Notes under the pieces: model-generated
What the model saw: only the letters and a program-made list of their open reading frames with translations
Told to the model about the DNA's origin: nothing
The model's database searches: none
Translations under genes and position numbers: made by a program
Source: UBA1765 sp045615885
GTDB taxonomy: Bacteria > Fibrobacterota > Fibrobacteria > Fibrobacterales > Fibrobacteraceae
Reading direction: 5' to 3'
NCBI GenBank assembly: GCA_045615885.1
Contig: JAZLFR010000057.1
Span: 1-64,000 of the forward strand
DNA length: 64,000 nt
Part shown: one piece after another, positions 16,095 through 25,253 of the stretch
Layout: each line of letters starts with the position of its first letter
How positions within the stretch are numbered: the stretch's first letter is position 1

Positions 16095-18611
16095 ATGCAA
16101 AAGTTCAAAGTTACTGGAATGAGCTGTGCGGCGTGCGTTGCGCGAGTGGAGCGAGCGGTCACAGCCGTAAGTGGAGTTGAAAACTGTGCTGTGAGCCTTC
16201 TCACGAATTCCATGAGTGTAGAAGGGAACGCAACGCCAGAGGCCATTGTAGCTGCGGTTAAAAAGGCCGGTTACCACGCCCAGGAATTGTCTACCCAAAA
16301 TTCTGTTGAAAATAAAGATGCCACAAACGAACCTTTGGTAGATTCTACAATACCACTGCTAAAAAGACGCCTTGCAGTTTCTCTTGCGTTCCTGATTCCA
16401 TTGCTCTACTTTAGCATGGGCCACATGATGTTTGGATTCCCATTGCCAAGCTGGTTCACAAGTCCTGAAATGAACCATATCGCCATGGGGCTTGTCCAGT
16501 TACTGCTTTCAGGAATCATCCTTGTCATAAACCAGAAATTCTTTATCAACGGTTTCAAGGGAATTTTCAACAGGGCCCCAAACATGGACTCCCTCGTTGC
16601 CCTTGGCGCAGGCGCCTCCTTTACATACAGCACGGCTATTTTATTCCAGATGACGCATGCCCAGGTAGAATCTGGGGTCGCAGGAGCCGAAGCCTTCATG
16701 GACAACTTTTATTTTGAAGGTGCAGCAACAATAGTCACGCTCATCACTGTAGGAAAATTGTTAGAAGCCATTTCAAAAGGCCGCACCACAAATGCCCTAA
16801 AGAGCTTGATGAAGCTTGCCCCAAAACAGGCAACGTTACTTGTAAATGGTGAAGAAAAACATGTTGAAATTTCTGAAGTAAAAATTGGCGACATTTTTAT
16901 TGTAAAGCCAGGAGAAAGCATTCCTGTAGACGGCATCATTCTTGATGGAGTTTCAGCAATCAACGAATCGGCCCTTACAGGAGAAAGCCTGCCTGTAGAC
17001 AAGAGCGTTGGAGATTCCGTTTCTGCAGCGACGATTAATACTTCTGGATTTTTAAAATGCAAGGCGACACGCGTCGGCAAAGACACGACTCTTTCGCAAA
17101 TCATTCAAATGGTTAGCGATGCCGCAGCGACCAAGGCTCCCATATCAAAAATTGCCGACAAAATTTCAGGAATCTTTGTTCCCATGGTAATTGCCATTGC
17201 CGTTATCACGACAATCATCTGGCTACTTGTAGATGCAGAATTCGGCTTTGCCCTTTCTAGAGGAATTGCAGTTCTCGTCATAAGCTGCCCTTGCGCTCTT
17301 GGCCTTGCAACTCCAGTAGCAATCATGGTCGGTAGTGGCATTGGAGCAAAAAACGGAATTCTCTTCAAGACCTCTGCAGCCCTAGAAACTACAGGGCGCA
17401 CACAAATTGTTGTACTAGACAAAACGGGCACAATCACAAAGGGCGAACCAAGTATAACAGACATTGTTACCGCAAGTGGCGTTCAAGAAAGCGAACTTTT
17501 GCAAACGGCGATAAACCTGGAAAGCAAAAGCGAGCACCCTTTGGCAAGGGCCATTTGCGATTACAACAAAACGCAAGTACCAGAAGACATCGAAGAGTTT
17601 GAAGCTAAGCCCGGCATGGGCCTTACAGCAAAGCAAAATGGTTCCACGCTTTTAGGCGGCAATGAAAAGTTCATCGCAAGTAATGTCAAAATTTCTGAAG
17701 AAATTTCTGCACAGATCAAAGCATTTTCTAGCCAAGGCAAGACTCCCCTGCTGTTTGCAAAAAACGAAACTTTGCTTGGAATCATCGCCGTTGCAGACAC
17801 GTTAAAGGAAGACAGTGCAAAGGCCATAGCAGAACTCAAGGCCATGGGAATCCAGGTAGCAATGCTTACAGGAGACAACGAAGCCACGGCAAAGGCCATC
17901 GGGACTTCCATTGGTATTGACAAGGTTATCGCAGGCGTTTTACCGGGCGGCAAGGATAGCGCAATCCAGGAATTGCAGAAGCAAGGGAAAGTTGCCATGG
18001 TTGGCGACGGCATCAACGATGCCCCGGCTCTCACGAGAGCCGATGTCGGCATCGCGATTGGCGCGGGTGCCGACGTCGCCATTGACGCCGCAGACGTTGT
18101 TCTAATGAAAAGCAACCTTGCAGACGTTTCAACTGCAATCAAGCTAAGCCGCAAGACAATTCGAAACATTCACGAGAACCTGTTCTGGGCATTCATCTAC
18201 AATGTCGTAGGCATTCCCCTTGCTGCCGGTTGCTACTACCACGCCTTCGGCCTTTCGCTCAACGCAACATTTGCAGCCGCTGCAATGAGCCTTTCCAGTT
18301 TTTGCGTCGTAACAAACGCACTGCGATTAAACTTTTTCAAAACAAGCAATGCCACTTGCAACAACGAAATTCAAAACATAACAAGCAATAAAAAACAAAG
18401 GAACAATATGGAAAAGAAATACTCCGTAGAAGGCATGATGTGCCCACATTGCGAAGCTCACGTAAAAAAGGCATTGGAAGAAATCGACGGCATTTCGGAA
18501 GCAATCCCTAGCCACAAGGATAAATCCGTAATCGTCAAATTCTCTAACGCAGTTCAAGACTCCATAATCAAGGAAGCGATCGAAAAGGCCGGCTACAAAT
18601 TCAACGGCTAA
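16095..18611 (+). CDS. copA: Copper-translocating P-type ATPase with N- and C-terminal HMA domains
   Basis: An 838-residue P1B-ATPase that exports Cu(I) across the inner membrane. In order: an N-terminal heavy-metal domain with CAAC (C11, C14); eight membrane helices; the actuator TGES (295-298); CPC in the transport helix (398-400); the phosphorylation motif DKTGT (D442); GDGINDAP in the hinge region; and, unusually, a second heavy-metal domain at the extreme C-terminus (residues 772-838, CPHC). The linker before this last domain is Asn/Lys-rich and looks like a former intergenic spacer. See the internal CopZ entry. The gene is in an operon with csoR and ends at a strong terminator. Confidence 0.95.
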   Translation: MQKFKVTGMSCAACVARVERAVTAVSGVENCAVSLLTNSMSVEGNATPEAIVAAVKKAGYHAQELSTQNSVENKDATNEPLVDSTIPLLKRRLAVSLAFLIPLLYFSMGHMMFGFPLPSWFTSPEMNHIAMGLVQLLLSGIILVINQKFFINGFKGIFNRAPNMDSLVALGAGASFTYSTAILFQMTHAQVESGVAGAEAFMDNFYFEGAATIVTLITVGKLLEAISKGRTTNALKSLMKLAPKQATLLVNGEEKHVEISEVKIGDIFIVKPGESIPVDGIILDGVSAINESALTGESLPVDKSVGDSVSAATINTSGFLKCKATRVGKDTTLSQIIQMVSDAAATKAPISKIADKISGIFVPMVIAIAVITTIIWLLVDAEFGFALSRGIAVLVISCPCALGLATPVAIMVGSGIGAKNGILFKTSAALETTGRTQIVVLDKTGTITKGEPSITDIVTASGVQESELLQTAINLESKSEHPLARAICDYNKTQVPEDIEEFEAKPGMGLTAKQNGSTLLGGNEKFIASNVKISEEISAQIKAFSSQGKTPLLFAKNETLLGIIAVADTLKEDSAKAIAELKAMGIQVAMLTGDNEATAKAIGTSIGIDKVIAGVLPGGKDSAIQELQKQGKVAMVGDGINDAPALTRADVGIAIGAGADVAIDAADVVLMKSNLADVSTAIKLSRKTIRNIHENLFWAFIYNVVGIPLAAGCYYHAFGLSLNATFAAAAMSLSSFCVVTNALRLNFFKTSNATCNNEIQNITSNKKQRNNMEKKYSVEGMMCPHCEAHVKKALEEIDGISEAIPSHKDKSVIVKFSNAVQDSIIKEAIEKAGYKFNG
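18408..18611 (+). CDS. Possible internally initiated CopZ-like copper chaperone
   Basis: In frame with and inside the copA ORF, an ATG at 18408 is preceded by AAAGGA seven bases upstream, a better site than many true starts in this window. It would produce a free 67-residue heavy-metal-associated domain with the metal motif MMCPHC and the usual length and start (EKKYSVEGMMC) of CopZ chaperones. The preceding 25 or so residues of CopA are low complexity. Either copA and copZ have fused through loss of a stop codon, or the region encodes both a CopA with a tethered chaperone and a free chaperone from the same frame. Free expression is inference. Confidence 0.5.
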   Translation: MEKKYSVEGMMCPHCEAHVKKALEEIDGISEAIPSHKDKSVIVKFSNAVQDSIIKEAIEKAGYKFNG

Positions 18612-18616
18612 AAACA

Positions 18617-18646
18617 AAAAATGCCTCCCTAAAAGGAGGCATTTTT
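18617..18646 (+). terminator. Terminator after copA
   Basis: Stem AAATGCCTCC/GGAGGCATTT with loop CTAAAA and a T-run. A second GGAGGCATTTTT copy follows at once, making a tandem 3' arm. It probably also serves the minus-strand tRNA-Pro. Confidence 0.9.
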
Positions 18647-18662
18647 AAAGGAGGCATTTTTA

Positions 18663-18736
18663 TCGGGATGACTGAATTCGAATCAGCGACCTCTTGAACC
18701 CCATTCAAGCGCTCTACCAGGCTGAGCTACATCCCG
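18663..18736 (-). tRNA. tRNA-Pro (GGG)
   Basis: A 74-nt cloverleaf on the minus strand. The acceptor stem is CGGGATG/CATCCCG with discriminator A. The anticodon stem CTTGA/TCAAG closes the loop ATGGGGT, giving anticodon GGG (Pro). The body is similar to the tRNA-Pro (TGG) at 10.7 kb. Confidence 0.94.
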
Positions 18737-18749
18737 TTGTTGTGCCAAA

Positions 18750-18776
18750 TTTATATAATTTTCAATCTTTTTGCAA
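18750..18776 (-). promoter_or_regulatory. Probable promoter of tRNA-Pro (GGG)
   Basis: On the minus strand TTGCAA (18776-18771) precedes TATAAA (18755-18750) by 15 bases, 14 bases before the tRNA. It overlaps the 3' end of the phosphopantetheinyl transferase gene. Confidence 0.45.
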
Positions 18777-19325
18777 CCGTGTGGCACGCGAAGTCGCCGC
18801 CAAAGTCACCTGGTAGCGCTCATTTTCAAATTCAACCGTCCATTCAGCGCAAAAAACGCCATTCGGGAATCCATCAAGCATGTTGACTTCCAGGGAATCC
18901 TTGAAAAAGGAACCGCCAACGCACTTGTAATACGCCTCCTTGCGGCACCATAGCTTAAAGAATTCCTGCATGGCAGCTTCAGGTTCGCACCGATTTATAT
19001 GCGCCGCTTCTTCAGCGTTAAAGAAGCGGTCGGCGACGCGCGTAGAACGGCTGCGAATGCGCTCCGCATCAATGCCAACAATAGCTTCCCCAGAATACGC
19101 AAGCACGCAAAGTTTAGCCGAATGTGTCCAATTGGCGTCGAAGGGCGAATTGGTAAAATACGGGCGCACCCCCTCTTTTGCAACGATACATCCAACATCA
19201 CCGCCTGCTGCAGCACAAAGCACCTCGCGAATATGTTCGCGATGGTTCTCCTTTTTGAACGCATGCAAATGCACTATGCCAAACGGGGTAGCGATGCTGG
19301 ATGGAATACAGGGGGCAAAAGACAT
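18762..19325 (-). CDS. 4'-phosphopantetheinyl transferase superfamily protein
   Basis: A 187-residue Sfp/HetI-type enzyme that moves phosphopantetheine from CoA to carrier proteins. The two family motifs are present: VGIDAER (83-89, Mg-binding Asp and Glu) and WCRKEAYYK (126-134, catalytic Glu and Lys). It is slightly shorter than Sfp. No polyketide or nonribosomal peptide genes lie nearby, so it may act on fatty-acid carrier protein or on a distant cluster. It is a single gene between tRNA-Pro and the nuo operon. Confidence 0.85.
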   Translation of the reverse strand: MSFAPCIPSSIATPFGIVHLHAFKKENHREHIREVLCAAAGGDVGCIVAKEGVRPYFTNSPFDANWTHSAKLCVLAYSGEAIVGIDAERIRSRSTRVADRFFNAEEAAHINRCEPEAAMQEFFKLWCRKEAYYKCVGGSFFKDSLEVNMLDGFPNGVFCAEWTVEFENERYQVTLAATSRATRLQKD

Positions 19326-19383
19326 TGGTTCAGAAATCAGCTAGAGGGTCCATTAAAGTAAAGAAAGCTCTATGCACAAAAAT

Positions 19384-19420
19384 AAAAAAGAACGCCGCAT
19401 TTTATAGCGACGTTCTTTTA
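19384..19420 (-). terminator. Terminator of the nuo operon
   Basis: On the minus strand, stem AAAGAACG with CGTTCTTT plus the inner TCGC/GCGG pairing and loop TATAAAAT, followed by T-rich sequence. It lies 23 bases after nuoN. Confidence 0.8.
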
Positions 19421-19442
19421 CAATGTTCAAAACAGGCTTAGC

Positions 19443-20852
19443 TTAGAAGCAAACTACGTTCGGAACAACAGAAAGGGCGAGCATTGCAAGGGCAGCAACA
19501 GCTACGCCTGCCTTCAAAATCCAGGAAGCGTAAGCCGGAGCTTCGTTTGCCGGAACCACGTCCTTGTTGCAGTCGCACGGCTTTGTAAAGAGCACGTATG
19601 CAACGCGGAGGTAATAGACTGCAGCAACCAAAGAAAGGCAGAATGCTGTAGCAGCGAGAGCGCCGTAGCCTTCCTTGAACATGCCTGCAAAGAGTTCGAA
19701 CTTTGCAAGGAAGCCTGCTGCAGGCGGAAGGCCTGCAAGGGAAGCAAGGCAGATCACTGTTGCAACGCCAAGAGCCGGGCTCTTGCGGGCAAGGCCCTTG
19801 AGACCGCAAAGGGTTTCGCGTTCGTCGCCTTCACCAGCAAGGTATGCAATGCCAGTCAAAGCACCGGCAGAAGCAATTGCGTAGGTGACAAGGAAGAACT
19901 GCAAGGCACCGAGGAACAGGCTGCCGTCTGCCTTGTGGAGCAAAAGGCCGCAGAGCAAGAAACCTGCATTCATCACGGCGGAGAATGCAAGAATGCGGCG
20001 GCTGGACTTTTGAGCAAGGCCAGAGAATGCACCGATTACGATGGAAACGAGGGCCACGAGGGCAACGACGATCTTCAGGGAACGGTCCGGAGCAATGGAC
20101 ATCCAGATGGAAGCGATTGCTGCGAGAGCGCCGACCTTGACGACTGCTGCCATGAAGGCGGTCACTGCGACTGGAGCACCTGTGTAAACGTCGGCAACCC
20201 AGAAGTGTGCAGGAGCTGCACCGGCCTTGAAGAAGAGGCCAATGAGAACAAGCAGCATGCCAACGCTAAGAAGGATACCGCGGCCAGCGACAAAGGAAGC
20301 GCCGAAAGCAGTGGAACCTGTTGCACCGTAAACGAGTGCGACACCGTAAAGGAAGATAGCGCTGAACACGGCACCTGTCACGAAGTACTTGAAGGTACCT
20401 TCGTTACCGTTGCGGTCCTTGCGGCGAATGCCGACGAGGGCATATACCGGGAAGGCAGCAAGTTCCATGCCAATGAAGAGGGCAAGGAAGTCGGTAGAAA
20501 GCGTCATGAGGATTGCACCTGCAGAAGCAAGTGTCAAAAGGCCGTAGGCTTCACCGCCCGGGAACTTTTCACGGGCGAGAGTCCACTGCACACCTCCGAT
20601 GCCAAGGAAAAGGCAAACGAGAATGGTGAGCGTAAACAAGCGGCGAGTTGCATCCATTGCATAGACATGGTAGTAGGAACCATCTGGAGAGCAATAGAGA
20701 GAAACCGCAGCGATAACGGTGAAAGCAGCGGCGACCCACGGGAGCACCTTGTGCTTGTTTTCGTTCTGGAGGAACGGTTCTGCGGCAAGTGCCACGAGAG
20801 CACCTGCAATTACGAGAATCACCGGCAAAAGAACCATGAGTGAGTTAGTCAT
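19443..20852 (-). CDS. nuoN: NADH-quinone oxidoreductase subunit N
   Basis: A 469-residue antiporter-like proton-pumping subunit of complex I with about 14 membrane helices. Family marks include the mid-protein FFKAGAAPAHFWVADVYTGAP segment with the conserved Lys and His, and GLPPAAGFLAKFELF near 380. It overlaps the nuoM stop by one base (TAATG), the linkage seen for most genes of this operon, and is the last gene before the terminator. Confidence 0.94.
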   Translation of the reverse strand: MTNSLMVLLPVILVIAGALVALAAEPFLQNENKHKVLPWVAAAFTVIAAVSLYCSPDGSYYHVYAMDATRRLFTLTILVCLFLGIGGVQWTLAREKFPGGEAYGLLTLASAGAILMTLSTDFLALFIGMELAAFPVYALVGIRRKDRNGNEGTFKYFVTGAVFSAIFLYGVALVYGATGSTAFGASFVAGRGILLSVGMLLVLIGLFFKAGAAPAHFWVADVYTGAPVAVTAFMAAVVKVGALAAIASIWMSIAPDRSLKIVVALVALVSIVIGAFSGLAQKSSRRILAFSAVMNAGFLLCGLLLHKADGSLFLGALQFFLVTYAIASAGALTGIAYLAGEGDERETLCGLKGLARKSPALGVATVICLASLAGLPPAAGFLAKFELFAGMFKEGYGALAATAFCLSLVAAVYYLRVAYVLFTKPCDCNKDVVPANEAPAYASWILKAGVAVAALAMLALSVVPNVVCF

Positions 20853-22459
20853 TATTTTGCCTCCTGTGTAGAAGCTGCTTCGGCGACCGGTTCAGAAGCT
20901 TCCGTTGCGGCAGCTTCGACGGCTGCTGTTTCTTCGGCAGCGGTTGAAGCGGAATCAGCAGCGAGCATCTGGTCGATCAAGGCCTTTGTTTCTTCTTCGC
21001 TCAAGGCGGCAGAAGTATCAACGACTTCTTCGGATTCAACAGCCGGTTCTGCAGTACGGACTTCGTAAATGAAGACCGGGTGGAAACCGAACACGATGAT
21101 CAAGGAAAGAAGAACGCCGATTGCGGTACCTTCGAGCGGAGAAATGCGGGATGCACATTCGATTGCACCTTCGCGCTTGCCAAAGAGAACACCCTGGATC
21201 AAGCGGAGCATGTAACCTGCAGAAAGAATGAGGCAGAGACCGCCGACAACTGTCGGAATCGGGCCTACATCCCACAAGGAAAGAAGCACGAGGAATTCAC
21301 CGATAAAACCAGCCGTACCCGGAACGGAAAGGGCGATAACGCCTGCGGCACCGAAGAGGAAGGCAAATACCGGAGCGCTAGAAGCAAGGCCACCCATCTT
21401 TGCAAGCTCACGGCTGCCAGTCATGCGTTCTGCAGTGCCAGAGAGCAAGAAGAGAGCGCCAGCGGAAAGACCGTGAGCAACAAGAAGAACAAGTACAGCC
21501 GGAAGCATGCGCGGGCTAAAGGTAAAGATGCCAGCGACAGCAAGGCCAAGATGACCCATGGAGCTGAAGGCAAGGATCTTCTTGACGTCCTGACCACGGA
21601 GAGCCATGAGCGCACCATAGACGGCAGTCACAAGACCGAGCGTAAGCATTACGGCAAGAACAGTTTCGTTCAAGTTGAAGAGGGAAAGCACCCAGACGAG
21701 AATACCATAGACACCGACCTTGGACATTGCACCGGTAAGGATTGCAGAAAGTGCTGCCGGAGCTTCGGCGTAGGTAGCTGCCTGCCAACCGTGGAACGGG
21801 AAAATCGGGGTCTTGACGAGGAATGCGAGCAAGAATGCGATAGCAATGCTTGTCTGCATCGGAGCGTCGAGGGTCTGCACGAAGGCAAACAAGTCGGCAG
21901 CGGTAGTAACGCCGCTTGCAGCAACGAGATACCACAAGGCAATGCACATCGGAGCGGAACCGACCAATGTGTAGATTGCAAAGGTCATTGCGGCGGACTT
22001 GCGGTTTTCACCACCGTAGGCGGCAATAAGAATTGCAGCCGGAATAACCATGGCTTCAAAGAAGAAGAAGAACAGCACTGCATCCATGGAGAGGAAGGAG
22101 CCGTTCAAAGTTCCGAGAAGCACGAGCATGCCGATTGCGAAGTTCTTGTATTCGCACTTGATGGAAGAACGTGCAAAAATAAGGGATGCAAGCGTAAGGA
22201 CGGTAGAAAGGAACACCATCCAGGAGCTGAGCGTGTTGGAAGCGAGCCAATACTTTACAGAGGCTTCGCTACCCGGGAGCTTGAACCAATCAATTGGCGT
22301 AGCATTCAAATCGCCACCTGCGATCATTGCAACAGAGAGTGCTGCAAAAATTGCAGAGAAGAAAATTGCGATTCTGGAAGCTGCAACACCCTTACCGCCA
22401 GCGAGGGCAACGAGGAGAGCTGCAACAAACGGAGCGAGAACAAGAATGTGTAACAACAT
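20852..22459 (-). CDS. nuoM: NADH-quinone oxidoreductase subunit M with Ala/Glu-rich tail
   Basis: A 535-residue antiporter-like subunit of complex I. FPFHGWQAATYAEAP with the conserved Lys region upstream (AFLVKTPIFPFHGW) and SSMGHLGLAVAG are typical. The last 70 or so residues after the final helix are a low-complexity acidic, Ala-rich tail (SEEEV, AAEETAAVEAAATEASE) that is absent from usual NuoM; it should be cytoplasmic or periplasmic depending on topology. It overlaps nuoL and nuoN by one base each. Confidence 0.94.
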   Translation of the reverse strand: MLLHILVLAPFVAALLVALAGGKGVAASRIAIFFSAIFAALSVAMIAGGDLNATPIDWFKLPGSEASVKYWLASNTLSSWMVFLSTVLTLASLIFARSSIKCEYKNFAIGMLVLLGTLNGSFLSMDAVLFFFFFEAMVIPAAILIAAYGGENRKSAAMTFAIYTLVGSAPMCIALWYLVAASGVTTAADLFAFVQTLDAPMQTSIAIAFLLAFLVKTPIFPFHGWQAATYAEAPAALSAILTGAMSKVGVYGILVWVLSLFNLNETVLAVMLTLGLVTAVYGALMALRGQDVKKILAFSSMGHLGLAVAGIFTFSPRMLPAVLVLLVAHGLSAGALFLLSGTAERMTGSRELAKMGGLASSAPVFAFLFGAAGVIALSVPGTAGFIGEFLVLLSLWDVGPIPTVVGGLCLILSAGYMLRLIQGVLFGKREGAIECASRISPLEGTAIGVLLSLIIVFGFHPVFIYEVRTAEPAVESEEVVDTSAALSEEETKALIDQMLAADSASTAAEETAAVEAAATEASEPVAEAASTQEAK

Positions 22460-24399
22460 TAGATAAGTCCTCCGTAAACAAAGAGGATTACAGCCAAGGC
22501 AACAACCCCGACAACGCTAAGGCAGAGCTGCAAGCGAACCTTGCGAACCTGGAAGCCACTAGCGAGATCACCGAGCAATTCGGTAATGCTTGCAACGAGC
22601 CACTGCATCATCATGACGAGAGCATTCACGCCCTTGTCAACGATGAAAGCAACAACGTTTGCAGCACCAACGAAGATGCCATGTACGTAATCGAAGAAGA
22701 ATGTCCAAGTGGCAGCCTTACCCTGCGGAGCAGAGGAACCCTTGGCGGCAGGAATATTCTTTTTGCCGAAGCAAGCCCATGCGATGAGCATACCGACGAC
22801 TGCAGCTGCAGTGCCGAGACCGGCAAAGACCATCGGGTTCACATGAACTTCTGCGGTGTGGAACGCAGCCTGAGCTGTACCGACAACTGGAGCGAGAGCA
22901 TCGCGGAACATGGTCATGCCGAGGGAGTCAGCCCAGAAGTAGCCGCTGAATACGGCACCGACCGCGAGAACGACCATCGGGAGGAGCATGCTAGCCGGAG
23001 CTTCGTGCACATGCTTTTCAAGTTCTTCACCACCACGGAACTTGCCGAAGAAGGTGAGAATGATAAGACGGCCCATATAGACTGCGGTGATTACGGCAGT
23101 CAAGAGACCGATTGCATAATACACAGGGCCGCACGGACCAGAAACATAGAGACGTTCAAGGATCAAGTCCTTAGACCAGAAACCAGCGAAGCCCGGGAAA
23201 CCGACGATTGCAAGGAATGCAAAGATCATCACGCAAGCTGTAACCGGAGTCTTCTTGAGGAGACCACCCATCTTGCGCATGTCCTGTTCACCGGCGAGGG
23301 AGTGGATCACTGCACCAGCGCCAAGGAAGAGAGCTGCCTTGAAGAATGCGTGGGTAAACACATGGAAGATGGAAGCGTCGAAAGCGGCGACACCAGCAGC
23401 CATGAACATGTAACCGAGCTGGGAAATCGTAGAGTAGGCAAGAACCTTCTTGATGTCGTTCTGCAAAAGGCCAGCAACAGCTGCCCAGAATGCAGTCATG
23501 AGGCCGATCACAACGACAACGGTCATTACGACAGGAACCTTGACGAACAAATCAGAAAGGCGAGCAAGGAGGTAAACGCCGGAGGTCACCATGGTTGCTG
23601 CATGGATAAGTGCAGAAACCGGGGTCGGACCAGCCATGGCGTCTGGGAGCCAAGTGAGGAGCGGGATCTGAGCAGACTTACCGGTGCAACCAACAAAGAA
23701 GAGGATGCCGGCAAGGCCGAAGATCGGCAAGAGCAAGTTGATGATTTCTGCATTTGCCGCACTGCGCATAAAGGCGGTAAGGCCCGTATAGGAGAGCAGG
23801 TCGCTAGAAATCATGGCGAGGCAGAGCATACCGAGAATGAATCCGATATCGCCCACGCGGTTCACGATGAAAGCCTTGTTCGCTGCCTTGCAGTTGTTCA
23901 AGTCGTGGTTCCAGAAACCGATGAGCAAGTAAGAGCAGAGACCTACGCCTTCCCAACCGAGGAACGTGAGAAGGAGGCTATCGGAAAGGACAAGCACGAT
24001 CATGCTGAAAAGGAACAAGTTGATGTAGGCAAAGAAACGGGCAAAGCCACGGTCGCCGTGCATGTAACCTGTAGAGTAGATAGCAATCAAGGTGCCGATG
24101 CCAGTCACGAACAAGAGCATGATGCGGGACAGCGGGTCGAACAGGAAGCCGATATCGGCCTTGAATGTGCCGATGTCGATCCAGTTGCAGAGCGTCTGCT
24201 GGATGCCGCCTGCAGGCATGTTCCAAGCAAAGACAACTACGCTAATGAAAGCGAGTGCCGGGAAGAGAACGGCAAGGCCGCCGGTCAAGCCTTCGGACGG
24301 GCCTTCCTTGCTGCCAGAGGAAGCAAGGGAGATTGTCGCAAGAAGGATGGTTCCGAGAAGTGGGAACAGCGGAATGAGCCAAAGAGGAAGATCTGTCAT
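22459..24399 (-). CDS. nuoL: NADH-quinone oxidoreductase subunit L
   Basis: A 646-residue antiporter-like subunit of complex I with about 16 helices and the lateral helix at its C-terminus. Conserved elements are GWEGVGLCSYLLIGFW, GKSAQIPLLTWLPDAMAGPTPVSALIHAATMVTSGVYL (split across two helices, with the pumping Lys and the His cluster) and THAFFKAALFLGAGAVIH. A long loop between about residues 480 and 600 is followed by the terminal anchor helix. It starts three bases after nuoK stops. Confidence 0.95.
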   Translation of the reverse strand: MTDLPLWLIPLFPLLGTILLATISLASSGSKEGPSEGLTGGLAVLFPALAFISVVVFAWNMPAGGIQQTLCNWIDIGTFKADIGFLFDPLSRIMLLFVTGIGTLIAIYSTGYMHGDRGFARFFAYINLFLFSMIVLVLSDSLLLTFLGWEGVGLCSYLLIGFWNHDLNNCKAANKAFIVNRVGDIGFILGMLCLAMISSDLLSYTGLTAFMRSAANAEIINLLLPIFGLAGILFFVGCTGKSAQIPLLTWLPDAMAGPTPVSALIHAATMVTSGVYLLARLSDLFVKVPVVMTVVVVIGLMTAFWAAVAGLLQNDIKKVLAYSTISQLGYMFMAAGVAAFDASIFHVFTHAFFKAALFLGAGAVIHSLAGEQDMRKMGGLLKKTPVTACVMIFAFLAIVGFPGFAGFWSKDLILERLYVSGPCGPVYYAIGLLTAVITAVYMGRLIILTFFGKFRGGEELEKHVHEAPASMLLPMVVLAVGAVFSGYFWADSLGMTMFRDALAPVVGTAQAAFHTAEVHVNPMVFAGLGTAAAVVGMLIAWACFGKKNIPAAKGSSAPQGKAATWTFFFDYVHGIFVGAANVVAFIVDKGVNALVMMMQWLVASITELLGDLASGFQVRKVRLQLCLSVVGVVALAVILFVYGGLI

Positions 24400-24402
24400 T
24401 TT

Positions 24403-24717
24403 TTACCCCTTCATTCCAGAATAGTTATCAGCATCCACGCTTTCCTGATTGCGGAAAATCAAGATCACCATGGCAAGGCCCACGCAAGCTTCTGCTGCAG
24501 CGACCGCGATAGTGAAAAGCGGGACAATCTGGCCAGCGACGCTGAGTTCGCCAGCGAAAGTTTTTGCAAAGCCGATAAAGCTCAGGTTCACTGCGTTGAG
24601 GGCAAGTTCAATGCCCATCAACACGAAGAACATGTTGCGGCGCGAAATTGCAGTAAAGATGCCGATGGAAAAAAGCACCAGGGCAAGGATCTGCACGTAA
24701 ACAGCCTGAAGTTCCAT
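24403..24717 (-). CDS. nuoK: NADH-quinone oxidoreductase subunit K
   Basis: A 104-residue membrane subunit with three helices. GIFTAISRRNMFFVLMGIELALNAVNL contains the two conserved membrane glutamates' region (E in GIELALN), and AAEACVGLAMVILIFR the second. Overlaps nuoJ by one base. Confidence 0.95.
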   Translation of the reverse strand: MELQAVYVQILALVLFSIGIFTAISRRNMFFVLMGIELALNAVNLSFIGFAKTFAGELSVAGQIVPLFTIAVAAAEACVGLAMVILIFRNQESVDADNYSGMKG

Positions 24718-25253
24718 TAATGAGCCTCCTTTTCAGAAGCGGTGTAACCGAGGCGCTTCTTTGCCATGAGCACTGCTGCTGCCATGGAAGAGAGGAGCAA
24801 GACACCGATTGCTTCGAAGAGAATGAAGTAGCCACGGCTGCCTTCTTCAACGTTGAAGAGCGTAGAAGAGGTGAATGCCACAGAACCGCGGAGCGTTTCG
24901 GAGTTGAAGCCGAACGGAGCGGAAATGAGGGCAAAGCCGAGAAGGCCTGCGAGCACGACGATAGCCGGGAACACGAACAAGGAAACCTTGTCGAAGCGCG
25001 GCGTGTTCATGTCTTTAGCGCCATTGAGCACCATGATCACGAATGTCATGAGCATCATGATGGCACCGGCATAGACCATAACCTGCACAACTCCGAGGAA
25101 CGGAGAACCGAGCAAGCCGTAAATGCCGGCGAGCGAAAGCATGGAAACAATCAAAGAGAGGGCGCCATAGAGCGGGTGCTTGGAAAACAGCACGCAAAGA
25201 GCTGCGCCCACGGCAATGATTGCGAGAACGATAAAGTAGATCAGTGCGAGCAT
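24717..25253 (-). CDS. nuoJ: NADH-quinone oxidoreductase subunit J
   Basis: A 178-residue, five-helix subunit of the complex I membrane arm. The signature VQVMVYAGAIMMLMTFVIMVLN in helix 3 is diagnostic. A C-terminal stretch KRLGYTASEKEAH is hydrophilic. It overlaps nuoI and nuoK by one base each. Confidence 0.95.
   Translation of the reverse strand: MLALIYFIVLAIIAVGAALCVLFSKHPLYGALSLIVSMLSLAGIYGLLGSPFLGVVQVMVYAGAIMMLMTFVIMVLNGAKDMNTPRFDKVSLFVFPAIVVLAGLLGFALISAPFGFNSETLRGSVAFTSSTLFNVEEGSRGYFILFEAIGVLLLSSMAAAVLMAKKRLGYTASEKEAH

Noticed and set aside
21080..24720. Long plus-strand ORFs (457 and 797 codons) opposite nuoM and nuoL
   Set aside because: They are antisense shadows of membrane-protein genes: the products are Glu/His/Cys-rich with no hydrophobic or domain structure, while the opposite strand encodes clear complex I subunits.
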